Source: Arenibacter sp. ARW7G5Y1
GTDB lineage: Bacteria; Bacteroidota; Bacteroidia; Flavobacteriales; Flavobacteriaceae
Length of the DNA stretch: 64,000 nucleotides
Direction of reading: 5' to 3'
Assembly: GCF_003201775.1 (NCBI RefSeq)
Contig: NZ_QJJZ01000007.1
Span: 62,001-126,000 of the forward strand
Shown piece after piece: positions 8,469 to 16,706 of the stretch (positions within the stretch are counted from its first letter, which is position 1; every line of letters begins with the position of its first letter). The notes under the pieces are model-generated. The model was not told the DNA's origin. It searched no databases and saw only the letters and a program-made list of their open reading frames with translations. A program made the position numbers and the translations under genes.

Positions 8469-9830
8469 ATGGAATATGTGGAATCAGTGAACCCTTATGA
8501 TGGCACGCGATTGGAAAAATATAAAATGTTTTCAGATGATGATATCAATAACGTTTTGGATAAGACCGAACGGGTCTTTCCGAACTGGAAAAATGAAAGT
8601 CTGGAGCATAAATCGGGGCTATTAAAAAAACTGGCCAAGGAATTGTTGAAAAATAAAAAATCCTATGCCGAGTTAATGTCGAAAGAGATGGGAAAACCTA
8701 TAAGCCAAGGTATTGCCGAAATTGAAAAGTGTGCATGGGCCTGCGAATTCTACGCCAAGAATGCGGTTAGGTTTCTAGCGGATGATCTTATAGAAACCGA
8801 GGCTGACGAAAGCTTTATTAGCTACGACCCCATAGGTTGTGTATTGGCCGTAATGCCATGGAATTTCCCATTTTGGCAGGTCATTCGTTTCGCAGCACCA
8901 ACACTCACTGCTGGTAATACTGTAATATTAAAACATGCCAGCAATGTCCCTGGCTGTAGTTTGGCTCTACAGGAACTGTTTCTATCGGTAGGCTATCCAC
9001 AGGGCTGTTTTCAGTCTATTTTGGCGGACCATAAACAGCTTGAAACTATTATTGGAAACACTATTGTTCAGGGGGTTACCCTTACGGGTAGTGAGAAGGC
9101 AGGTAGGGCAATTGCGGCTCAGGCAGGAAGGCATCTAAAAAAATGCGTTATGGAACTTGGGGGCAATAATGCTTGTATAATATGGGAAGATGCGGATTTG
9201 GAAAAATATATGGATACCATGGTGATGGCTCGAATGCAGAATACCGGACAAAGTTGTATTGCGGCAAAAAGATTCATAGTGGTCGAGGCAATATATGAGG
9301 AGTTTCTAATGAAATTTTCCAACAGAATCCAAACCCTTAAATCAGGGGATCCATTGAACAAACAAACAGTTATTGGGGTAATGGCCAGAGAGGACTTGGC
9401 CAAAAGCTTGGAAGGACAAGTGAATGACTCCTTGGACCAAGGAGCAGAGGTCCTTATTGGGAATAAACGGGTGGGTGCCTATTATGAACCCACGGTAATT
9501 ACCGGTGTAGTTCCTGGTATGCCAGCATTTGACGAGGAGTTATTTGGCCCGGTGGCAGCTGTGATTAAGGCAAAAGATAGGCAGGAAGCCGTTGCCCTGG
9601 CTTCAAAATCTACTTTTGGTCTGGGGTCCATGTTATTTACCCAGGATATAAAATCTGCCCGGAAAATAATTGGCGATATCCCCGATGGCGCGTTTTTTAT
9701 CAATGAAATGGTAAAGTCCGATCCCAGGTTGCCATTTGGAGGGACAAGGGCATCGGGATTTGGTAGGGAGCTTTCCATGGAAGGTATATTGGAGTTTGTG
9801 AACAAAAAGACGGTATATATAAGGAAATAG
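8469..9830 (+). CDS. NAD(P)-dependent succinate-semialdehyde-type dehydrogenase
   Basis: A 453-residue aldehyde dehydrogenase. It shows MPWNFPFWQVIR (cofactor-binding start), the Rossmann segment TLTGSEKAGRAIA, the general base Glu in VMELGGNNA and the nucleophile Cys in NTGQSCIAAKRFIV. The QSCIAAKRF form and the short N-terminus match the YneI/Sad and GabD-like succinate-semialdehyde group, which oxidises succinate semialdehyde to succinate; the exact substrate is inferred. It stands alone on the plus strand and converges with the nitroreductase 16 bp downstream. Confidence 0.9.
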   Translation: MEYVESVNPYDGTRLEKYKMFSDDDINNVLDKTERVFPNWKNESLEHKSGLLKKLAKELLKNKKSYAELMSKEMGKPISQGIAEIEKCAWACEFYAKNAVRFLADDLIETEADESFISYDPIGCVLAVMPWNFPFWQVIRFAAPTLTAGNTVILKHASNVPGCSLALQELFLSVGYPQGCFQSILADHKQLETIIGNTIVQGVTLTGSEKAGRAIAAQAGRHLKKCVMELGGNNACIIWEDADLEKYMDTMVMARMQNTGQSCIAAKRFIVVEAIYEEFLMKFSNRIQTLKSGDPLNKQTVIGVMAREDLAKSLEGQVNDSLDQGAEVLIGNKRVGAYYEPTVITGVVPGMPAFDEELFGPVAAVIKAKDRQEAVALASKSTFGLGSMLFTQDIKSARKIIGDIPDGAFFINEMVKSDPRLPFGGTRASGFGRELSMEGILEFVNKKTVYIRK

Positions 9831-9846
9831 TATTGGATAAGGCGTG

Positions 9847-10464
9847 TTATTTAGTTTGGTCTGTCTCCCAACAATTTTTAAATGCGAATTGGTTTTGAGG
9901 CATTCGTTGCCTTTCTTTAATTTCTATGTCCTGAAGATTTGGGGGCAGTTTTTCCAATTCCCCACCATAGTATCCTAGGGCAATGGCCGTAGCAATATGA
10001 AATTCTTCGGGGATACTGAAGGTGTGCTGGACTTTTTTATAATCCAGACCGGCCATATGGTGCATAGCTATTCCCATATACTGTGCCTGTACCGTCATAG
10101 CCCCAAGGCCCAGGCCCAGGTCGTGAAGGGCGTGGAAATTTTCTTTTCCATTATTGGTTTCCTTCTTATATGCCGTAAGTATTAAAAGGGGAGCGTTTTT
10201 GGCCCAGGTCTTATTGGAATTTGTTAGGTTGTCCAATATTTGTGCGTAGGCGTTAGAACCCTTTTCCGCATATAGGAATCGCCATGGCTGTTGGTTTTGG
10301 GAACTTGCAGCCCAGCGTACAGCTTCAAAGAGTTGGTGTACATGTTGTTCAGAGATTTTTTTGTCCTTAAAAACCCGAGGGCTATATCGCTGTTTTAAAA
10401 GTGCAAATATTTCATAATCGCAATCGGCTATATTTTCCAATTGTATTTGTTCCATAGCTGTCAT
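9847..10464 (-). CDS. Nitroreductase-family protein
   Basis: A 205-residue FMN-dependent oxidoreductase. The N-terminal RYSPRVFKDKKIS and AVRWAASSQNQQPWRFLY carry the FMN-contacting Arg and the SxxNxQPW motif, and ALGYYGG near the C-terminus is the second conserved block. Members reduce nitro groups, quinones or enones using NAD(P)H; the substrate cannot be told. It converges with the dehydrogenase and has a dispersed repeat just upstream. Confidence 0.9.
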   Translation of the reverse strand: MTAMEQIQLENIADCDYEIFALLKQRYSPRVFKDKKISEQHVHQLFEAVRWAASSQNQQPWRFLYAEKGSNAYAQILDNLTNSNKTWAKNAPLLILTAYKKETNNGKENFHALHDLGLGLGAMTVQAQYMGIAMHHMAGLDYKKVQHTFSIPEEFHIATAIALGYYGGELEKLPPNLQDIEIKERQRMPQNQFAFKNCWETDQTK

Positions 10465-10483
10465 GTTTCTTTTTTTAGCAAAG

Positions 10484-10599
10484 TTTATTAGTGAAACTCA
10501 ATTTTGAGAAGTCAGTAAGACGCCCTTAAAATTGCAAGTTGAACGAATCCCGCCTTTTTCGGCAGACAGGCCCTGAGGTTTAATACCTTTTATTATCGA
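10484..10599. repeat. Dispersed intergenic repeat, short copy
   Basis: Shares TTTATTAGTGAAACTC and the following ~70 bp with 1878-1965, then jumps within a CGGCAGACAGGCC segment to the end of the long copy (CTTTTATTATCGA). It thus looks like the long copy with ~100 bp deleted between short CGGC-containing direct repeats. Confidence 0.7.
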
Positions 10600-11102
10600 T
10601 TTTTTTCTCATGTAACAAATTGGTGCTGTTATAGTAACTTTTTCATTAGGACCAGTATGTAAAAGGTCCGCTCTAGGGTTTAATACTATTGGTTGTCCAT
10701 TTTATAGAATTGACTATGTCATGTCTTGGCCCAATCCAATAGCTGCCTCTTGGGTTGTCTATGGTAAATGTGTCTTATTTACGCTATAATATTTTAGGAA
10801 GCATTTACCGGTGATACAGGGTAATCTGTACTTCAGATCCGTTCTTCTTAGGCAGCGTCCCCAAGGAATTACCAATTGGGGAGTTTAAACGGTGAAGGCT
10901 TTAAATGTTATAACAAGTTTAATAACTTATGGAAGTACATGTTGACTCAAATCCTATAATAATTGATTCTTATCCCAATGTTTGATGGGGGTCAAATGTA
11001 TTCAATTGGCAAGGATACAAGGTCTATAAATTGTGTGTCCGGGATAATGTGGCGGGTTGTTTCCCTTCCTAGAAGCAGGATAGAGTTCTTTCTAGGGCCG
11101 GG
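10600..11102. other. Intergenic region, no gene seen
   Basis: About 500 bp with no supported ORF, between a repeat copy and the membrane-protein gene. A CCTAGAA/TTCTAGG inverted repeat at about 11070-11097 lies just past the stop of that gene but lacks a T tract. Confidence 0.5.
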
Positions 11103-11792
11103 TTAAATCCAAAATTTACGTTTCATTCTTAGAAATCCGATAATAAAACTAACATACATCAATACGATCAGTGTTAGGTGGATTCTTCTGGTATGAACAA
11201 ACTCGTTCAATTGATTGGTGTAATTATAAAATCTTGAAGCCTTGATGGGGGCATAGCCCAAATAAAAAATTAATAGTCCAATGCTTATCCATTTAATGCC
11301 TGTATATCTATAGTCCAATTTTTTTGACGCATTCCGGTGCTCCAAGAAAAAGAGGATGATACAAATAACAAGGGCAAAAGCTCCAGCCAAATAACTGTAT
11401 ACCTGTGCTTCCAATTTAAAGTTTTGAAGAAAGGGATTTATAAGCGAAGCGAGCATATAGAACATCGCGGCAATTAAAATGTAAATTTTATATTTTTTAT
11501 TCTCTATATAGCTCCAATAGACATAGAAAAAATAGTTAAAAAAAACTAGGTTGTAAATATTGTATATAAAAACATTGTGCTTCACAAAAGTAGAAAAAAT
11601 GGAAATATGGAATACCTCATAGTTCTTAGTTAAATAGCCCAATAATTCGGTTAAGAAGGTGTACATTAAAAGTATGGGAAAATACTTTAAGGGAGTACTG
11701 TAATATTTGGGATATTTTATTAAGGCTATCAATAAGGTTACAACATAGAGAGGTTGATTGGCATTCTCCAATATAGTATCCAATATTTCCAT
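11103..11792 (-). CDS. Hypothetical multipass membrane protein
   Basis: A 229-residue integral membrane protein with about seven hydrophobic segments (for example YFPILLMYTFLTELLGYL, LVFFNYFFYVYWSYI, IYILIAAMFYMLASL, LIVLMYVSFIIGFL) and a basic C-terminus RMKRKFWI. I recognise no family. The helix number and layout resemble small flavobacterial 7TM proteins found beside regulators, but there are no conserved catalytic residues to point to. It lies 31 bp downstream of the lipoprotein gene at 11824-12516, so the two are probably co-transcribed. Confidence 0.75.
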   Translation of the reverse strand: MEILDTILENANQPLYVVTLLIALIKYPKYYSTPLKYFPILLMYTFLTELLGYLTKNYEVFHISIFSTFVKHNVFIYNIYNLVFFNYFFYVYWSYIENKKYKIYILIAAMFYMLASLINPFLQNFKLEAQVYSYLAGAFALVICIILFFLEHRNASKKLDYRYTGIKWISIGLLIFYLGYAPIKASRFYNYTNQLNEFVHTRRIHLTLIVLMYVSFIIGFLRMKRKFWI

Positions 11793-11823
11793 TTTTGCTT
11801 AGATAAGGGGTTAATGGGGCTTG

Positions 11824-12516
11824 TTAATCCTCATGGTATGGAGGGGGAACCATATTGGCCTCGTTTAGCACCAGACTTTTATTTTTGGCATAGAAGGGTG
11901 CAGGGGATGTTGTAGGTAAAAAGGAGGCCTCGGATTTACTTTCCCCAGACTGCATATTGTCCGTTCCACCGTCCTTTTTTGGTTCCAAATTATCAGTAAG
12001 TAAAACTGGGACATTTTTACCATCGTCCTCTTCCCTAATATAGAACCCGTATTCCCTATCATTTTTGTCCTTAACTGCTGGAATGATAAAAAATGAATTT
12101 TGTTTTGGATGTTTTATTGCCCTACCATCCTCAAAGGTCTTTTTATCCGGGTAATTGGAAAAATAAAAGCGTAGGGAGGAAATTTCCACATTGGCCTTTT
12201 TTGCTTCTTGTTCAATGTAGTTCATATATTCCTTTATGGTATGGTAGTCATAATAGCCAAAACGTGCCACATCAAATTTTTTCTCAGGTGCAAGTTCATT
12301 TTCAAACCCTTCAATTAGGCGTACCCTGCGTTCGCCATAGGCATCGTACATGGTTTTTGCTTGGGAAACGCTTACAATCTGTTTAGGGGCGGAAACTTCC
12401 GTGGGGACAGGTTCGCTCACTGGTTTTTGTTCCTTTTTCTGTTCACAGGAAGTGAAACCAAAAGTAATGAGGGCTCCAACGCATAATATTGCGTAAGTTT
12501 TTTTTAGGTTTTTCAT
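11824..12516 (-). CDS. Hypothetical lipoprotein
   Basis: A 230-residue predicted lipoprotein: the signal MKNLKKTYAILCVGALITFG ends in FTSC with the lipidated Cys at 24. A Lys/Glu/Pro-rich linker (to ~45) precedes a globular domain containing TMYDAYGERRVRLIEGFEN and the repeated aromatic pairs FGYYDYHTIKEYMNYIEQEA and SLRFYFSNYPD. The last ~60 residues are polar and probably flexible. No family is recognised with confidence; flavobacteria carry many lipoproteins of this kind with a membrane-protein partner. It is first in a two-gene unit with 11103-11792. Confidence 0.72.
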   Translation of the reverse strand: MKNLKKTYAILCVGALITFGFTSCEQKKEQKPVSEPVPTEVSAPKQIVSVSQAKTMYDAYGERRVRLIEGFENELAPEKKFDVARFGYYDYHTIKEYMNYIEQEAKKANVEISSLRFYFSNYPDKKTFEDGRAIKHPKQNSFFIIPAVKDKNDREYGFYIREEDDGKNVPVLLTDNLEPKKDGGTDNMQSGESKSEASFLPTTSPAPFYAKNKSLVLNEANMVPPPYHED

Positions 12517-12672
12517 AATTTAGATTTTTACAATTAGTTGTTAATTAAAGTAATCATTTAGTGGTAAGTGTTGGGGGAAAACACTTGTTAAATTATTTGT
12601 TAAAGTACAGATTATTGTACATCTAAAAAAATTGCGTAAAAAATAAATGTATTTTTTTATTAGGTATAGGTT

Positions 12673-12710
12673 ACAAAAAAATCCCATTTGGCCATAATGC
12701 CAAATGGGAT
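12673..12710 (-). terminator. Intrinsic terminator of rho
   Basis: The arms ATCCCATTTGGC (12681-12692) and GCCAAATGGGAT (12699-12710) form a 12-bp stem, followed on the minus strand by seven T. It lies 44 bp past the rho stop. The shorter T run on the other strand makes it weakly bidirectional. Confidence 0.85.
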
Positions 12711-12753
12711 TTTAAGACTGTCCCTAATTTTTAGGGAGTATACGCTCGGTGGA

Positions 12754-14451
12754 TTATTGATTCATGGTCAACAAAAACTCTTCGTTGTTCTTGGTTTGCC
12801 TAAATCGTTGTTCAATAAATTCCATTGCTTCAACCGGATTCATGTCCGCTAAATACTTTCTCATGATCCACATTCTTTGAATTGTGTTTTCATCCAGTAA
12901 AAGGTCGTCCCGTCTTGTACTTGAAGAAGTAAGGTCGATGGCCGGGAATATTCTACGGTTGGAAATTTTTCTATCCAATTGTAATTCCATGTTACCTGTA
13001 CCTTTGAACTCTTCAAAGATTACTTCATCCATTTTGGAACCGGTTTCGGTAAGTGCGGTTGCAATAATAGTTAAGGAACCTCCGCCTTCAATATTACGTG
13101 CAGCTCCAAAAAATCGTTTTGGTTTATGCAGCGCATTGGCATCTACACCACCACTCAAGACCTTTCCCGAGGCAGGCTGTACCGTGTTATAGGCCCGGGC
13201 AAGACGGGTAATGGAATCCAGTAGGATAACCACATCATGGCCACATTCTACCAAGCGTTTGGCTTTTTCCAATACAATGTTGGCAACCCTAACATGTTCT
13301 GTTGCTTCCTTGTCAAAAGTAGAGGCAACTACCTCACCTCGAACATTACGTTGCATGTCCGTAACTTCCTCAGGACGTTCATCTATCAAAAGAATAATTT
13401 GATAAACTTCAGGATGATTGGCGGCAATACCATTGGCGATATCCTTCAGAAGCATGGTCTTACCAGTTTTGGGCTGGGACACGATCATTCCTCTTTGGCC
13501 TTTTCCAATAGGACTGAACAAATCTATTATTCTTGTAGAAATGGTACTTTGTCTTTCTGCAAGATTGAATTTTTCCTGTGGGAATAATGGGGTCAAATGT
13601 TCAAAAGAAACCCTATCCCTAACAATTTGGGGATCTATCCCGTTTATCTTGTTCACTTTGATAAGTGGGAAATACTTTTCGCCTTCTTTTGGCGGACGTA
13701 CATTACCAAGTACGGTATCTCCGGTTTTTAATCCAAATAATCTTATTTGGGACTGGGATACATAAATATCATCTGGAGAGGAAAGGTAGTTGTAATCCGA
13801 AGACCTTAAAAACCCGTAGCCATCCTGCATAATATCCAGGACACCTTCACTTTCTATAATACTGTCGAACTCAAATTCAGGTTCTTTGTATTTGTTTTTT
13901 AGGTCCTTATCAAAATTGCTATTGTTTTTGTCAATATTACCTTTTTGATGGTGTGGATTTTTTTTATGCTGAGGTTTGTTGGCTTGCGGGGGATTTTGCT
14001 GGATCGAATTTTGCTGGGGTGCACTCTTTTGAAATTCCTTTTTTGCCGGAACAGGATTATTGTGTTGGCGAGGTTTTCTTTCGCGTTTAGTATCCTCTTT
14101 TTTATCTTCGACCACTTTGGTGGTTTCTTCAGGGGTACTCGATTTTTCTGTTGGTGCAACAGATTTTATCTCTGGTTTTACGGGTTCGGCAGTTTTGGTC
14201 TCGGCCTCTTTGGGCTTCGACTTGATTATCCTGGACCGTTTAGGCTTTGCAGTACTGCTTTCTTCTTTTGTTACTTCTTTTGTTACATCGGTTCTTTCTT
14301 GAACAATTTTTGGATTTGATGCTTGTACATCCAAAATTTGGTAAACCAAATCAAGTTTTTTTAAAGTTTTAAATTTGGCAACATTTAGGCCCTTGGCTAT
14401 TTCCTGAAGCTCGGGAAGCTTTTTTGATTTTAAATCTGAAATCTCAAACAT
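12754..14451 (-). CDS. rho: Transcription termination factor Rho
   Basis: A 565-residue hexameric RNA-dependent ATPase that ends transcription at unstructured C-rich RNA. The N-terminal Rho_N helices (1-45, [20 protein letters not shown]) are followed by a long low-complexity stretch (~50-185) rich in Lys, Glu, Pro, Gln and Asn, then the cold-shock RNA-binding domain (~195-265, [14 protein letters not shown]-type, here [14 protein letters not shown]), the Walker A PKTGKT, Walker [11 protein letters not shown], and the secondary RNA site (Q-loop/R-loop) near [19 protein letters not shown]. Such inserts are typical of Bacteroidota Rho and add ~130 residues over E. coli Rho. Divergent from the DUF4293 gene. 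Confidence 0.97.
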   Translation of the reverse strand: MFEISDLKSKKLPELQEIAKGLNVAKFKTLKKLDLVYQILDVQASNPKIVQERTDVTKEVTKEESSTAKPKRSRIIKSKPKEAETKTAEPVKPEIKSVAPTEKSSTPEETTKVVEDKKEDTKRERKPRQHNNPVPAKKEFQKSAPQQNSIQQNPPQANKPQHKKNPHHQKGNIDKNNSNFDKDLKNKYKEPEFEFDSIIESEGVLDIMQDGYGFLRSSDYNYLSSPDDIYVSQSQIRLFGLKTGDTVLGNVRPPKEGEKYFPLIKVNKINGIDPQIVRDRVSFEHLTPLFPQEKFNLAERQSTISTRIIDLFSPIGKGQRGMIVSQPKTGKTMLLKDIANGIAANHPEVYQIILLIDERPEEVTDMQRNVRGEVVASTFDKEATEHVRVANIVLEKAKRLVECGHDVVILLDSITRLARAYNTVQPASGKVLSGGVDANALHKPKRFFGAARNIEGGGSLTIIATALTETGSKMDEVIFEEFKGTGNMELQLDRKISNRRIFPAIDLTSSSTRRDDLLLDENTIQRMWIMRKYLADMNPVEAMEFIEQRFRQTKNNEEFLLTMNQ

Positions 14452-14619
14452 TAAGTTTTGAATAAATTATACTTATTACGAAAATTTTGAAGTGTATGTA
14501 GTTTTTGTTTTTGGATAATAAAGGGAATGAAATCCCCTGTTGGTAAGTAATCTGACTTATAACGTAGCAATATTACAAATTATTTTCAATATTAGGGTGA
14601 TAATTTTTAAAAAGACGCT

Positions 14620-14627
14620 TATTTTTG
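14620..14627 (+). promoter_or_regulatory. Bacteroidota-type -7 promoter element
   Basis: TATTTTTG fits the TAnnTTTG -7 consensus and ends 22 bp before the ATG of the DUF4293 gene, in the short divergent gap with rho. No clear -33 TTTG is visible. Confidence 0.45.
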
Positions 14628-14649
14628 TGTCTCAATTGTTTTACAAAGC

Positions 14650-15060
14650 ATGATTCAAAGAATTCAGACCATTTATTTAATCGTAGTTATACTTTTAGGG
14701 GCGGTTGTACCGTTCTTTGTAAATCTGTGGTCGGATGCTAAAGGAAATGAGATATTTGCGGAAAATGAAGTGTTTGTTTCCATTGCTTTTTATGCTGTTG
14801 CAGTCCTTGGGCTGCTGGCAATAGTTTTATTTAAGAATAGACAAAATCAATTTGTGGTAAACAGGTTGAATATGATATTAAATCTTTTTTTACTAGGATT
14901 TTTCGTTTACCGATCACTAAACTTATCCGGAGAAACCTTGGTTTCAGAGAAGGGTATTGGGATGCTGATTCCTGTATTTTCTATCGTTTTTTTAGTCCTG
15001 GCCAACAGGGCAATAAAAAAGGATGAAGATCTTGTAAAATCTGTTGATCGATTGCGTTAA
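14650..15060 (+). CDS. DUF4293 membrane protein
   Basis: A 136-residue four-helix membrane protein, starting MIQRIQTIYLIVVILLGAVV. The N-terminal IQRIQT(I/V)YL motif, the loop after helix 1 containing LWSDAKGNE and the helix order are those of DUF4293, a family confined to Bacteroidota and usually encoded beside rho, as here. Function is unknown. It is followed by a strong terminator and is thus monocistronic. Confidence 0.88.
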   Translation: MIQRIQTIYLIVVILLGAVVPFFVNLWSDAKGNEIFAENEVFVSIAFYAVAVLGLLAIVLFKNRQNQFVVNRLNMILNLFLLGFFVYRSLNLSGETLVSEKGIGMLIPVFSIVFLVLANRAIKKDEDLVKSVDRLR

Positions 15061-15090
15061 GCCTAACATCTTAGTAGTATTAGTGCGTGA

Positions 15091-15118
15091 ACCCGGGGTA
15101 GTGCCCGGGTTTTTTTTG
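15091..15118 (+). terminator. Intrinsic terminator
   Basis: ACCCGGG (15091-15097), loop GTAGTG, CCCGGGT (15104-15110), then eight T. It lies 30 bp past the DUF4293 stop. Confidence 0.88.
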
Positions 15119-15200
15119 TGAAACTCAGTTTGAAAAAGTTACTTGTAACGAATTTAAAATTGCTGGTTGAACTAATCCCACTTTTTAGCGGGATATTGTG
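15118..15200. repeat. Diverged copy of the dispersed repeat
   Basis: Begins GTGAAACTCAGTTTGA and keeps TTAAAATTGC-GGTTGAACTAATCCC and a CCC-ACTTTTTAGC-GGGAT hairpin, as in the copies at 1878 and 10484, with several substitutions. It lies directly after a terminator. Confidence 0.55.
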
Positions 15201-15233
15201 GTTTGTACTTTAGTATCTTATAGACCATGGTAA

Positions 15234-15731
15234 TCATCCCCTTTTTCCAAGCTCAATAATCTCTAAATCCTTAATATTCTCTTTGTCTATTTTAAACCGT
15301 AGCATGGTCCTGATTTGGTGAAAGCCGTGTATACCGCATGCCCCTGGGTTCATATGCAGTAGGTTTAACTTTTTGTCCCACATTACTTTTAGGATATGGG
15401 AGTGTCCTGAAATAAAGAGTTTTGGGGGATTTTTTTTGATCTCCTCCCTTATTCGCACATTGTATTTGTTGGGGTATCCACCTATGTGGGTCATCCAGAC
15501 ATCTACCTCCTCACAGGTAAATCTGTTGTCCAATGGATATTCCATCTGAATTTTGTTGTCATCTATATTGCCGTAAACACCCTTTACAGGTCTTAGTTCC
15601 TGTAAGGTATCCATAACCTCCAAATTTCCAATATCCCCGGCATGCCATATTTCATCCGCGACCTTGGCGTATTTAAGGATCTTTTCATCCATATGGCCAT
15701 GGGTATCGGAAAGGAGGAGTATTTTTTTCAT
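15234..15731 (-). CDS. YfcE/MJ0936-type metallophosphoesterase
   Basis: A 165-residue calcineurin-like phosphodiesterase. The metal-binding motifs are in order: LSDTHGH (D-x-H), HAGDIG (GD), GNID (GNxD), THIGGYP (TH) and FISGHSHIL (GHSH). The short form without extra domains is the YfcE/YsnB group, which hydrolyses phosphodiesters in vitro with unclear physiological substrate. It is transcribed away from truA and preceded by a 222-bp gap with no gene. Confidence 0.93.
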   Translation of the reverse strand: MKKILLLSDTHGHMDEKILKYAKVADEIWHAGDIGNLEVMDTLQELRPVKGVYGNIDDNKIQMEYPLDNRFTCEEVDVWMTHIGGYPNKYNVRIREEIKKNPPKLFISGHSHILKVMWDKKLNLLHMNPGACGIHGFHQIRTMLRFKIDKENIKDLEIIELGKRG

Positions 15732-15953
15732 GTGTATATTTCTTTTAATTTATGGCCTGGAAGGCACATTGCAAATGGAAAACCTGTTTTTGCCTATGGG
15801 TCTTGCATTGGAATTTTGGAGCTGTAAACATAAAGGAATTGTGCCAATGGATGTGGTATTATATTATCAGAATATTATATTAAAACATTTCAGCTATCTG
15901 TTTTTCTCCGTTGGAACAAGTATCTTTGCCTACCACAAAACTAAAACATTCAT

Positions 15954-16706
15954 TTGAGATATTTCGTCCAATTTTCTTATCAGGGAAGGTCGTATCACGG
16001 TTGGCAAAAACAGCCCAATGCAATAAGCGTACAGGAGGTTTTGGAAAATGCCTTTTCCTTATTGCTACGGGAAACGGTGTCCTTGACGGGTGCAGGGAGA
16101 ACGGACGCTGGAGTCCATGCCAAGGAGATGTATGCCCATTTTGATTCCAATATACTTTTTGAGGCAACAGAATTAATACATCGTTTAAACGCCTATCTTC
16201 CAGAAGATATTGCCATTGCTTCCATAGTTGAGGTTCCGGTGGAGGCACATGCCCGTTTTGATGCTTCTGAGCGTACATACGAATATTGGATTGTTCAAAA
16301 AAAGAATCCCTTCTTGCTAGAAGGGGCCTATTATGTGAAATATCCGTTAAATATAGAGCAGATGAACAAAGCTGCAGCTATTTTAGTGCAACATAAGGAT
16401 TTTGAGTGTTTTTCAAAGTCCAACACCGATGTAAAAACTTATCTCTGTGATGTTAGGAAGGCCCAGTGGACAAAAGATGGGGAGAAGTTGGTTTTTACCA
16501 TCAGCGCCGATAGATTTTTGCGGAATATGGTCCGCGCCATCGTTGGAACCTTAGTAGATGTTGGTTTGGGCAAATCTTCCCCAACGGACATGAATTATAT
16601 ACTGGCCAGTAAGGATAGGGGGAAGGCTGGGGTATCGGTACCTGCAAAAGGATTATATTTGACAGCAATAAAATATCCAAAAAATATTATTGATCACAAT
16701 GGATAA
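15954..16706 (+). CDS. truA: tRNA pseudouridine synthase A
   Basis: A 250-residue TruA that converts U38-U40 of the tRNA anticodon arm to pseudouridine. The N-terminus RYFVQFSYQGRSYHGWQKQP, the catalytic Asp in AGRTDAGVHA and the later RFLRNMVR(A/I)IVGTL block are diagnostic. The codon that gives this N-terminus is TTG at 15954; no in-frame ATG exists between it and the preceding stop, so a TTG start is proposed. The stop overlaps the ATG of the ABC exporter (16699), indicating translational coupling. Confidence 0.95.
   Translation: MRYFVQFSYQGRSYHGWQKQPNAISVQEVLENAFSLLLRETVSLTGAGRTDAGVHAKEMYAHFDSNILFEATELIHRLNAYLPEDIAIASIVEVPVEAHARFDASERTYEYWIVQKKNPFLLEGAYYVKYPLNIEQMNKAAAILVQHKDFECFSKSNTDVKTYLCDVRKAQWTKDGEKLVFTISADRFLRNMVRAIVGTLVDVGLGKSSPTDMNYILASKDRGKAGVSVPAKGLYLTAIKYPKNIIDHNG

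Noticed and set aside
13899-14319. Long ORFs on other frames across the Rho insert
   Set aside because: They are shadows of the low-complexity, A-rich coding of rho; the Rho frame has clear domains on both sides.
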